A stretch of DNA of 9,755 nt from Rhodoferax sp. (lineage in GTDB: Bacteria; Pseudomonadota; Gammaproteobacteria; Burkholderiales; Burkholderiaceae_C): the NCBI GenBank assembly GCA_020048795.1, contig JAIFMA010000087.1, positions 1 through 9,755 on the forward strand, written 5' to 3'. The notes under the pieces are model-generated. The model was given only the letters and a program-made list of their open reading frames with translations. It did no database searches and was not told where the DNA came from. This document shows positions 1-5,736 of the stretch, piece after piece. The translations under genes were made by a program, and so were the position numbers. The number at the start of each line of letters is the position of its first letter. Within the stretch, counting starts at the first letter, position 1.

Positions 1-314
1 GTGACACCCTGGTAAATCGTGCAGTCGTCGCCAATCTCAGCCGTTTCGCCCACCACCACACCCATGGCATGGTCAAAAAACACCCGGTTACCAATTTTTG
101 CGCCAGGGTGAATCTCGATACCAGTCAAAAACCGGGTGGTGTGCGAAATGTAGCGCCCCAGCCATTTGAAACCATGCGTCCAGCAGGCGTGCGCCAGGCG
201 GTGAAACATCACCGCATGCAGACCGGGGTAACAAGTCAGCACCTCCCAGGTGCTGCGGGCGGCCGGGTCACGGTCAAGAATGCATTGAATATCGGAGCGG
301 AGTCTGGAAAACAT
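1..314 (-). CDS. cysE: Serine O-acetyltransferase CysE, N-terminal part (runs off left edge)
   Basis: CysE transfers acetyl from acetyl-CoA to L-serine, giving O-acetylserine, the first step of cysteine synthesis in the cytoplasm. I translated this frame by hand; it has no stop before the window edge. It begins MFSRLRSDIQCILDRDPAAR at the ATG at 314-312 and shows 104 codons. The N-terminal helical part includes WEVLTCYPGLHAVMFHRLAH (residues 23-42). The start of the left-handed beta-helix is IEIHPGAKIGNRVFFDHAMG (66-85), followed by VVVGETAEIGDD. H82 in the DHAMG motif matches the catalytic His158 of E. coli CysE. E67 sits where E. coli has Asp143, a substitution I believe is usual in the short CysE type that starts near this point. 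It follows trmJ after 9 nt with no clear Shine-Dalgarno sequence, so co-transcription and coupled translation are likely (inference). The remaining hexapeptide repeats and the second active-site His lie outside the window. Confidence 0.95.
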   Translation of the reverse strand, partial: MFSRLRSDIQCILDRDPAARSTWEVLTCYPGLHAVMFHRLAHACWTHGFKWLGRYISHTTRFLTGIEIHPGAKIGNRVFFDHAMGVVVGETAEIGDDCTIYQGV

Positions 315-323
315 GGCTGAAGT

Positions 324-1115
324 CTAATCTTTGCGGCAAATCTCGGTGGTCATCAGGGGCTGCGGTTTCATCATCATCTTGGCCATACCGCGCAGGATGT
401 GGATTTCTTCTTCGGTCACACCCGCCCGGTTGAACAACTGGTTGAGCCGGGGCATCAGCTTTTTGGGTGCCAGCGGGTCCAGGAAACCAATCGACACCAG
501 CGCCTGCTCCAGATGCGCCAGCATGCCCGCCACCTGACTGGCATCGGCCAACGCCGCGTTGACGGTCGCAGCCTGCACCGGGTAGGCACCCAGGGCCATC
601 CGCCAATCGTAGGCAATTACCTGTAGCGCCGAAGCCAGGTTGAGCGAACCAAACTGCGGGTTGCTGGGAATGCTCAAACACACATGGCAACGGTAAACAT
701 CTTCGTTGCGCATGCCAAAGCGTTCTGAGCCAAACAGGAATGCCACCCCCTTGTTACAAGACTTTTCAGCCTCTAGCCCTTGTCCCCATTGCGCAGGCAG
801 CTCAGTATTCAATAGCGCATCAAAATGGACTCGGGGTGCCACGGTTGGTGGGCCAAAGTCGCGTGGGGTCATGGCGGTGGCGCACAAATGTGTCATGCCG
901 TCCAGCGCCTGGTCCAGCGTGGCCACGATACGGGCATTTTTCAGCACATCCAGCGCACCGCTGGCGCGCTGGATGGTTTCTTCGCGATGCAGCACATTGG
1001 GCCATCGCGGCGCCACCAGCACCAGGTCGGCAAAGCCCATGGTTTTCATGGCCCGCGCGGCAGCACCGACATTGCCCGCATGGCTGGTGTTGATCAGGAT
1101 GAACCGCGTCTGCAT
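324..1115 (-). CDS. trmJ: tRNA (cytidine/uridine-2'-O-)-methyltransferase TrmJ
   Basis: This SPOUT-superfamily enzyme 2'-O-methylates the ribose of nucleotide 32 in the tRNA anticodon loop, using SAM. It has 263 residues. The first signature is NTSHAGNVGAAARAMKTMG (residues 9-27), in which R21 matches the functional Arg23 of E. coli TrmJ. The SAM-binding trefoil-knot motifs are FLFGSERFGMRNED (126-139) and SIPSNPQFGSLNLASALQVIAY (148-169), where S157 matches E. coli Ser142. The R-to-S distance is 136 here against 119 in E. coli. Most of the excess lies between the PRDFGPP stretch (84-90) and the FLFGSER motif, where a repeat-like 48-nt segment is embedded (see the repeat at 769-816). The tail (about 188-263) matches the TrmJ C-terminal helical domain and ends with a Met-rich run, AKMMMKPQPLM. 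It diverges from suhB and is followed by cysE after 9 nt, a neighbourhood I recall as common in Betaproteobacteria. Other SpoU/TrmH-like methyltransferases are possible but fit less well. Confidence 0.93.
   Translation of the reverse strand: MQTRFILINTSHAGNVGAAARAMKTMGFADLVLVAPRWPNVLHREETIQRASGALDVLKNARIVATLDQALDGMTHLCATAMTPRDFGPPTVAPRVHFDALLNTELPAQWGQGLEAEKSCNKGVAFLFGSERFGMRNEDVYRCHVCLSIPSNPQFGSLNLASALQVIAYDWRMALGAYPVQAATVNAALADASQVAGMLAHLEQALVSIGFLDPLAPKKLMPRLNQLFNRAGVTEEEIHILRGMAKMMMKPQPLMTTEICRKD
769..816 (+). repeat. Short interspersed repeat, copy A, inside trmJ
   Basis: This 48-nt segment runs from GCCTCTAGCC to TCAATAGC with a central GGCAGCT. By hand alignment without gaps it matches copy B (6018-6065) at 28 of 48 positions and copy C (8455-8502) at 26 of 48. 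It resembles an intergenic and intragenic repeat I remember from Comamonadaceae genomes (CCTCTAGC, then CTTGTCC, then GCGCAAGCAGCTAT). That link is memory, not a search. It encodes about residues 100-116 of TrmJ on the opposite strand, in a loop where E. coli TrmJ is shorter. Confidence 0.55.
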
Positions 1116-1199
1116 GGTGGGCCGTTAAAATCGGGGTATTGTCGCCGCCCGCCGCACCCTGTACACAGATGCGCGCCACCCACCTACCGCTCAGGACCG
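1116..1199. promoter_or_regulatory. Divergent trmJ/suhB intergenic region
   Basis: These 84 bases separate the trmJ and suhB starts and must hold at least the trmJ promoter if trmJ leads its own unit. The only A/T-rich patch is TTAAAATCGGGGTATTGTC (1125-1143). I could not find a -35/-10 pair with proper spacing on either strand, so no promoter is placed. AGGA at 1193-1196, three bases before the suhB ATG, is the only ribosome-binding-site candidate for suhB. Confidence 0.3.
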
Positions 1200-2108
1200 A
1201 TGAACACATCCAATTTACATCCGATGATCAACGTAGCCATCAAGGCTGCCCGAGCCGCAGGTGCCATCATCAACCGCGCCGCGCTCGATGTCGAATCGGT
1301 GCGCGTCTCGCAAAAGCAGGTCAACGACTTCGTCACTGAAGTAGATCAGGCCTCTGAGGACATCATCATCGAGACCCTGCTGAGCGCCTATCCTGGCCAC
1401 GGCATCTGGGCTGAAGAGTCCGGGCGTGAACATGGTGCCAAAGATTCCGAGTTTGTCTGGATCATTGATCCTTTGGACGGCACCACCAACTTCATCCACG
1501 GCCTGCCCATTTACTGCGTCAGCTTGGCGCTGGCCGTCAAGGGCAAGGTCGAGCAGGCGGTCATTTACGACCCCAGCCGCAATGACCTGTTTACGGCCAC
1601 CCGTGGCCGTGGTGCGTATATGAACAATCGGCGCATGCGGGTCGCCAAACGTACCCGGTTGCAAGAATGCCTGATTGCCACCGGCTTCCCGTACCGTGTC
1701 GATGACGACATCAACACCTACCTGCGCATGATGGGTGACATGATGCAGCGCACTGCCGGACTGCGCCGCCCAGGTGCCGCCGCGCTCGATCTGGCCTATG
1801 TGGCAGCAGGTTTTACCGACGGTTTTTTCGAGTTGGGTCTGCAACCCTGGGATGTAGCGGCTGGCTCGCTGCTGATCACCGAGGCGGGCGGACTGGTTGG
1901 CAATCTCTCAGGCGATGCCGATTTTCTGGAACAGCGCGAATGCCTGGCGGCCAACCCGCGCATTTACGGCCAGATGGTGAGCCTGCTGGGCAAGTACAGC
2001 AAATTTGCCAGCGCTGGCGAGAAGGCCACGGTAGGCACCGCAGTGGCCGAACTGGCTTTGGGACAAGCCCCATCCAGCCATGACCACGACAAAGCCAGCG
2101 CCCAGTGA
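1200..2108 (+). CDS. suhB: Inositol-1-monophosphatase family protein SuhB
   Basis: SuhB is a Mg2+-dependent phosphatase acting on myo-inositol monophosphates. In E. coli it also works with Nus factors in rRNA transcription antitermination. It has 302 residues. Motif A shows E72-E73 (WAEES) and DPLDGTTNF (90-98), with metal ligands D90 and D93. Motif B is QPWDVAAGSLLITEAGG (215-231), with D218 as the third aspartate. The N-terminal LHPMINVAIKAARAAG aligns with E. coli MHPMLNIAVRAARKAG. I chose the ATG at 1200 because AGGA lies just upstream; the ATG at 1224 is an alternative without a ribosome-binding site. The C-terminus is about 35 residues longer than E. coli SuhB (267 aa), and the extra tail is Ala-rich and polar (SSHDHDKASAQ). 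It diverges from trmJ and its stop lies 9 nt from the stop of the converging amidohydrolase gene. Confidence 0.93.
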   Translation: MNTSNLHPMINVAIKAARAAGAIINRAALDVESVRVSQKQVNDFVTEVDQASEDIIIETLLSAYPGHGIWAEESGREHGAKDSEFVWIIDPLDGTTNFIHGLPIYCVSLALAVKGKVEQAVIYDPSRNDLFTATRGRGAYMNNRRMRVAKRTRLQECLIATGFPYRVDDDINTYLRMMGDMMQRTAGLRRPGAAALDLAYVAAGFTDGFFELGLQPWDVAAGSLLITEAGGLVGNLSGDADFLEQRECLAANPRIYGQMVSLLGKYSKFASAGEKATVGTAVAELALGQAPSSHDHDKASAQ

Positions 2109-2117
2109 CAGTGATCA

Positions 2118-3326
2118 TCAAACCAAGGGCAGGCCCTGCTCCACGAGACCGGCGTGTAATGCAGCGCCCAGCGGCAACACCTCGTCATTGAAATCAAACC
2201 GGTTGTTGTGCAAATGACAACTGCCCGGTCCCTTCTCGGTACCCTGCCCAAGCCGCATATAAGCACCGGGCTTGACCCGCAGCATGAACGAAAAATCTTC
2301 TGCACCCATGCTGGGCTCCAGATCGCGCACCACATTGGCAGCCCCCACCAGCCGCTCGGCCACATCGCCGGCAAACTGTGCCTCGGGTGCGGTGTTGAGG
2401 GTGGCTGGGTACATGCGCTGATAGGTCACGCTGGCACAGGCACCAAAGCCTTGGGCCACGGCGCTGCAAAGTTCGGTCAGACGCCGCTCGACCAGGGACT
2501 GCACCGCTGCGCTGAAGGTGCGCACCGTGCCCACCAGCGTGGCGCTACCCGGAATCACACTCATGGCAGTCAGATCACCGGCTTGCATGGCACACAGGCT
2601 GATCACGGCGCTGTCCACCGGTTTGACGTTGCGCGAGACAATACTCTGCACCGCCGTGATGATGTGGCCGGCCACCAGCACCGGGTCAATGGTCTGGTAG
2701 GCATGTGCGCCGTGTCCTCCCTGGCCGGTGATCTCGATCGTGATGTGGTCGGCCGCGGCCATCATTGGCCCCGAATTCAGGCCGATGGTGCCGGGGCGCA
2801 TGGCCGGCCAGTTGTGCATGCCGTAAATGGATTGCACCGGAAAACGCTCAAACATGCCATCGTCAATCATCGCCTGCGCGCCCGCGTAGCCCTCCTCGCC
2901 GGGCTGAAAAATCAGCACCGCCGTGCCATCAAAATTGCGCGTTTCGGCCAGGTAGCGCGCAGCCCCCACCAGCATGGCAGTATGGCCGTCGTGGCCACAG
3001 CCGTGCATCAGGCCGGGCGTGCCTGATTTCCAGGCAAAGTTGTTGTGCTCGGTCATGGGCAATGCGTCCATGTCGGCGCGCAGGCCGATCATTTTTGCCG
3101 AGGTCTGGCGCTGCCCCTTGATCACTGCCACCAGCCCGGTTTTACCGATACCGGTGTGAATCTCGTCGACACCACACACTTGCAGCGCCTGCTTGACGCG
3201 CGCAGCGGTGTAAACCTCTGCAAAACCCAGTTCCGGGTGCGCATGCAAATCGCGCCTGAACGCCGTCAGTTCGGGGTGGAACGCTGCAATGTGTGCAAAC
3301 GCACGGCCGTGGACCGAAAAAGCCAT
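2118..3326 (-). CDS. M20-family amidohydrolase (hippurate / N-acyl-amino-acid hydrolase-like)
   Basis: This is a cytoplasmic metallo-aminoacylase of the M20D type (HipO/ILR1-like), which hydrolyses N-acyl or N-aroyl amino acids. The exact substrate cannot be read from sequence. With the chosen start it has 402 residues. Visible motifs are LHAHPELGF (27-35), GLRADMDALPM (81-91, D85/D87), HGCGHDGH (108-115, with the metal-ligand Cys110 and His112), QPGEEG (141-146, catalytic Glu pair), MHNWP (170-174, ligand H171), and GQGGHGAHA (201-209) in the lid/dimerisation domain (about 185-300). The C-terminal LHNNRFDFND (372-381) supplies a late histidine. The ATG at 3326-3324 is chosen because GGAG (3336-3333) lies 6 nt upstream; the ATG at 3332 abuts that GGAG directly and is less likely. 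N-acetyl-diaminopimelate deacetylase and other aminoacylases share these motifs. It stands alone on this strand, facing suhB at its 3' end and diverging from galE. Confidence 0.88.
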   Translation of the reverse strand: MAFSVHGRAFAHIAAFHPELTAFRRDLHAHPELGFAEVYTAARVKQALQVCGVDEIHTGIGKTGLVAVIKGQRQTSAKMIGLRADMDALPMTEHNNFAWKSGTPGLMHGCGHDGHTAMLVGAARYLAETRNFDGTAVLIFQPGEEGYAGAQAMIDDGMFERFPVQSIYGMHNWPAMRPGTIGLNSGPMMAAADHITIEITGQGGHGAHAYQTIDPVLVAGHIITAVQSIVSRNVKPVDSAVISLCAMQAGDLTAMSVIPGSATLVGTVRTFSAAVQSLVERRLTELCSAVAQGFGACASVTYQRMYPATLNTAPEAQFAGDVAERLVGAANVVRDLEPSMGAEDFSFMLRVKPGAYMRLGQGTEKGPGSCHLHNNRFDFNDEVLPLGAALHAGLVEQGLPLV

Positions 3327-3363
3327 CGTCATCTCCAAGAAACGTCAAGTCGTTGTCAAACCG

Positions 3364-3393
3364 CTTATAACGCAAGATGCCCGCCACATTCAG
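3364..3393 (-). promoter_or_regulatory. Possible promoter of the M20 amidohydrolase gene
   Basis: On the minus strand, TATAAG (3369-3364) matches the -10 consensus at five of six bases. CTGAAT (3393-3388) is a weak -35 at 18-nt spacing. The expected start site would leave a leader of about 30 nt before the ATG at 3326. The divergent region 3327-3479 also has a GAGG (3467-3470) nine bases before the galE ATG. I found no good promoter pair for galE. Confidence 0.25.
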
Positions 3394-3479
3394 CCCTGGG
3401 GCACTGGATCACGCGTTGATTTTGGCAGCGCTCGTTCGGTCTAAACTCCAGACATCTCACACACTCGAGGCATCCCATC

Positions 3480-4496
3480 ATGATCTTCATCACCGGCGGA
3501 GCCGGCTTTATTGGGTCTCATACCTGCGTGGAGTTGCTCAATGCCGGACATCCGGTCACGGTTTTTGACAACTTTTGCAATAGTCAGCCCGAGGCCTTGC
3601 GGCGCATTGAGCGCATCACCGGCAAAACCGTTCGCTTTATTGAAGGTGATATCCGCGACCTGAGCGCCTTGCAAGCCGCCCTGGTATCAAGCCAGGCGCA
3701 GGCTGTGATCCATTTCGCCGGGCTCAAGGCGGTCGGCGAGTCGGTTGCCGAACCGTTGCGCTATTACGACAACAATGTGGCTGGCACGCTCAAACTGCTC
3801 CAGGCCATGCAGGCTACCGGCGTCAAAACGCTGGTGTTCAGCTCGTCGGCCACCGTGTATGGTGACCCGCAGCGTCTGCCCCTGACTGAAGACCATCCGT
3901 TGTCGGCGACCAATCCCTATGGACAGACCAAGCTGACGATTGAGAACATCTTGCGGGATCTGTCCGCCAGTGACCCCTCCTGGCGCCTCGGCATCCTGCG
4001 TTATTTCAACCCAGTGGGGGCGCATGCCAGCGGCATGATTGGCGAAGATCCACAGGGCACGCCCAACAATTTGCTGCCCTTTGTGGCCCAGGTGGCGATT
4101 GGACGGCGCCAGTTTCTCAACGTCTGGGGCAATGACTACGCCACCCCGGATGGCACGGGTGTGCGCGACTACATTCATGTGGTCGATCTGGCGCTGGGGC
4201 ATCTGGCAGCGCTCAAGAGGCTGCAAGCCAATGCCCAATGCTTTGCGGTCAATGTGGGCACGGGTGTCGGCTACAGCGTGCTCGACATGGTGCGCGCCTT
4301 TGAGCAAGCCAGCGGCAAGCCAGTGGCTTACAAAATTTCGCCCCGGCGCTCTGGTGATGTGGCCGCCTGTTACGCCAACCCCGCCTATGCCCGTGATCTG
4401 CTGGGCTGGCAGGCGCAGCGTGATCTGCCAACCATGTGCTCAGATGCCTGGCGCTGGCAAAGCGCCAACCCAAACGGCTATAGTGTCGGCAGTTGA
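3480..4496 (+). CDS. galE: UDP-glucose 4-epimerase GalE
   Basis: GalE interconverts UDP-glucose and UDP-galactose with bound NAD+. It serves galactose metabolism and supplies UDP-galactose for lipopolysaccharide or exopolysaccharide. It has 338 residues, matching the family's usual length (E. coli 338). The Rossmann NAD motif is TGGAGFIGSH (5-14), followed by VFDN (28-31), GDIRD (56-60) and FAGLKAVGES (79-88). The catalytic triad is present: serine in SSSATVYG (121-128) and YxxxK at Y147/K151 (NPYGQTK). Substrate-side motifs are RYFNPVGAH (174-182), VRDYIHVVDLA (228-238) and PRRSGDVA (288-295). GAGG at 3467-3470 supports the ATG start. It is the first gene of a plus-strand nucleotide-sugar cluster. 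Its stop codon is the 3' end of the loop of a small hairpin that ends in a T-run, so read-through into the next gene may be partial (inference). Confidence 0.95.
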   Translation: MIFITGGAGFIGSHTCVELLNAGHPVTVFDNFCNSQPEALRRIERITGKTVRFIEGDIRDLSALQAALVSSQAQAVIHFAGLKAVGESVAEPLRYYDNNVAGTLKLLQAMQATGVKTLVFSSSATVYGDPQRLPLTEDHPLSATNPYGQTKLTIENILRDLSASDPSWRLGILRYFNPVGAHASGMIGEDPQGTPNNLLPFVAQVAIGRRQFLNVWGNDYATPDGTGVRDYIHVVDLALGHLAALKRLQANAQCFAVNVGTGVGYSVLDMVRAFEQASGKPVAYKISPRRSGDVAACYANPAYARDLLGWQAQRDLPTMCSDAWRWQSANPNGYSVGS

Positions 4497-4509
4497 GCTG
4501 ACTTTTTTT
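4485..4509 (+). terminator. Candidate intrinsic terminator/attenuator at the end of galE
   Basis: GTCGGC (4485-4490) pairs with GCTGAC (4497-4502), with one G-U pair, across a six-base loop AGTTGA. Seven T residues (4503-4509) follow directly. The galE stop codon TGA (4494-4496) is the last part of the loop. The stem is only 6 bp, so it may be weak or conditional: ribosomes finishing galE would cover it. The next gene starts 53 bases after galE ends. Confidence 0.45.
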
Positions 4510-4523
4510 CGGGAGTTTGAAGA

Positions 4524-4556
4524 ATGACAATGCAAAAAGGGAACTGCCATGGCTAA
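4524..4556 (+). CDS. Possible 10-codon leader ORF overlapping the next gene's start
   Basis: The frame reads MTMQKGNCHG and then TAA. It has a good ribosome-binding site of its own, GGGAG (4511-4515), eight bases before the ATG. It overlaps the first eight bases of the nucleotidyltransferase gene in a different frame, and AAGGG (4537-4541), the site for that gene, lies inside it. Ribosomes ending at 4556 would sit right at the ATG at 4549 and could re-initiate. Nothing shows that it is translated; a 10-codon ORF can easily arise by chance. Confidence 0.22.
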   Translation: MTMQKGNCHG

Positions 4557-5652
4557 AGGCATGATTCTGGCCGCCGGCCAAGGAACCCGGGTCCGGCCCC
4601 TGACCAAAGATTTACCCAAACCGATGATCCCGATCCTGGGCAAGCCGGTGATGGAATACCTGATCGAGCACCTGGCCAGCTACGGCATCACCGAGATCAT
4701 GGTCAACGTGGCTTTCAACCACCACAAGATCGAGCAGTATTTTGGCGATGGTCACCGCTGGGGCGTGCAGATTGGTTATGCCTTTGAAGGGGTGCGCGAG
4801 CACGGTGAAATTACCCCCAAACCCTTTGGCTCGGCCGGTGGCATGCGGCGCATCCAGGATTTCAGCGGTTTTTTTGACGACACCACGCTGGTGCTGTGTG
4901 GCGATGCCCTGATCGACCTCGACATCGGTGCTGCTTTGCATGAACACAAAAACAAAGGCGCGATTGCCAGTGTGGTGGCGCTGGACGTGCCCCTGGCCGA
5001 GGTACAAAACTACGGCATTGTGGGGGCCGACGAGAACGGTCAGATTCAGTCGTTCCAGGAAAAACCCAAACCAGCGGATGCCAAATCGACCCTGGCCAGC
5101 ACCGGCATCTATATTTTTGAACCTGCGGTGCTGGACCTGGTGCCGCACCACCAGGTGTATGACATTGGTTCGCAACTGTTCCCGCAGTTGGTTGAACAAA
5201 AGCTGCCGTTTTTTGCCCAAAAGCGGTTTTTCAACTGGATCGATATTGGCCGTGTCAGCGATTACTGGGCCATTTTGCAGCGCGTGCTGCGTGGTGAGGT
5301 GGCGCAAATGAATATGCCCGGTCGCGAGGTCAAGCCTGGCATCTGGGTCGGACTGAACACCCAGATACCCTGGGACAAGGTCACGATTGAAGGCCCGGTG
5401 TACATCGGCTCCAGCGTCAACGTCGAAGCTGGGGCCACCATCATTGGCCCGTGCTGGATCGGTCACGGCAGCCACGTTCGCACAGGTGCCCGGGTGGTGC
5501 GCAGTATCTTGTTCGAATACACCCGCATCGCCGCCGACATGCGTTTCACCGAAATGATCGTTTCGCCGACCTATTGTGTTGACCGGGTGGGTGAAACCCT
5601 TTACCGGGGTGACGAGACTGCCCAACTGCGCTGGGGCGATGCGCGCGCCTGA
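4549..5652 (+). CDS. Sugar-1-phosphate nucleotidyltransferase, GDP-mannose pyrophosphorylase-like, with hexapeptide C-terminus
   Basis: It likely joins a nucleoside triphosphate to a sugar-1-phosphate to give an NDP-sugar. Overall layout is closest to the eukaryote/actinobacterial type of mannose-1-phosphate guanylyltransferase. It has 367 residues. The nucleotidyltransferase fold shows ILAAGQGTRVRPLT (6-19), the PKPM signature (23-26), GKPVMEY (31-37), GSAGGMR (94-100), LCGDALIDLD (116-125, catalytic-site Asp), FQEKPKP (169-175), STGIYIF (184-190) and FNWIDIGRVSDYW (228-240). From about 262 onward it has hexapeptide-like repeats (PGIWVGLN, EGPVYIGSSV, GATIIGPCWIGHGSHV), indicating a left-handed beta-helix that usually mediates oligomerisation or allostery. 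AAGGG (4537-4541), 7 nt before the ATG, supports the start. It sits between galE and a manC-type gene. Glucose-1-phosphate uridylyl- or thymidylyltransferase activity cannot be excluded, so I give no symbol. Confidence 0.88.
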   Translation: MAKGMILAAGQGTRVRPLTKDLPKPMIPILGKPVMEYLIEHLASYGITEIMVNVAFNHHKIEQYFGDGHRWGVQIGYAFEGVREHGEITPKPFGSAGGMRRIQDFSGFFDDTTLVLCGDALIDLDIGAALHEHKNKGAIASVVALDVPLAEVQNYGIVGADENGQIQSFQEKPKPADAKSTLASTGIYIFEPAVLDLVPHHQVYDIGSQLFPQLVEQKLPFFAQKRFFNWIDIGRVSDYWAILQRVLRGEVAQMNMPGREVKPGIWVGLNTQIPWDKVTIEGPVYIGSSVNVEAGATIIGPCWIGHGSHVRTGARVVRSILFEYTRIAADMRFTEMIVSPTYCVDRVGETLYRGDETAQLRWGDARA

Positions 5653-5676
5653 TGGCCGTGTGGCCGCGCGTCAGGC
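5647..5676 (+). other. Stem-loop at the 3' end of the nucleotidyltransferase gene
   Basis: GCCTGATG (5647-5654) pairs with CGTCAGGC (5669-5676) over eight positions, one of them T-G. The loop is GC-rich and itself contains GGCC-GTGT-GGCC as an alternative pairing. The stop codon TGA (5650-5652) is in the left arm. There is no T-run after it, so it is not a classical terminator. It might slow or protect the transcript between this gene and manC, or be chance in GC-rich DNA. The rest of the 84-nt gap to manC shows nothing recognisable. Confidence 0.3.
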
Positions 5677-5736
5677 TCGACACATTGCCTCGTGCCAACC
5701 CTGCCGATGCCCCGTTCTTCACTTTCAAGTTGCACC

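Noticed and set aside
748..783. CCCTTGT repeated at 748-754 and 777-783 beside repeat copy A, as a possible target-site duplication.
   Set aside because: Seven bases at a 29-base offset is weak. The second occurrence lies inside the repeat itself, so it does not bracket an insertion.
2055..2085. TGGGACAAG near the suhB 3' end resembles part of the reverse complement of repeat copy A.
   Set aside because: Only nine bases agree and the flanks differ, so it is not enough to call a fourth copy.
4449..4467. Perfect 7-bp stem TGGCGCT/AGCGCCA near the end of galE.
   Set aside because: It is inside the coding sequence, 27 bases before the stop codon and without a T-run. The hairpin at 4485-4502 with seven T residues is the better terminator candidate.
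4612..5625. A long open frame (337 codons) antisense to the nucleotidyltransferase gene, and another (5725-6864, minus) antisense to manC.
   Set aside because: Both are mirror frames of well-conserved genes in GC-rich DNA. Their translations are rich in His, Gln and Arg without domain motifs.
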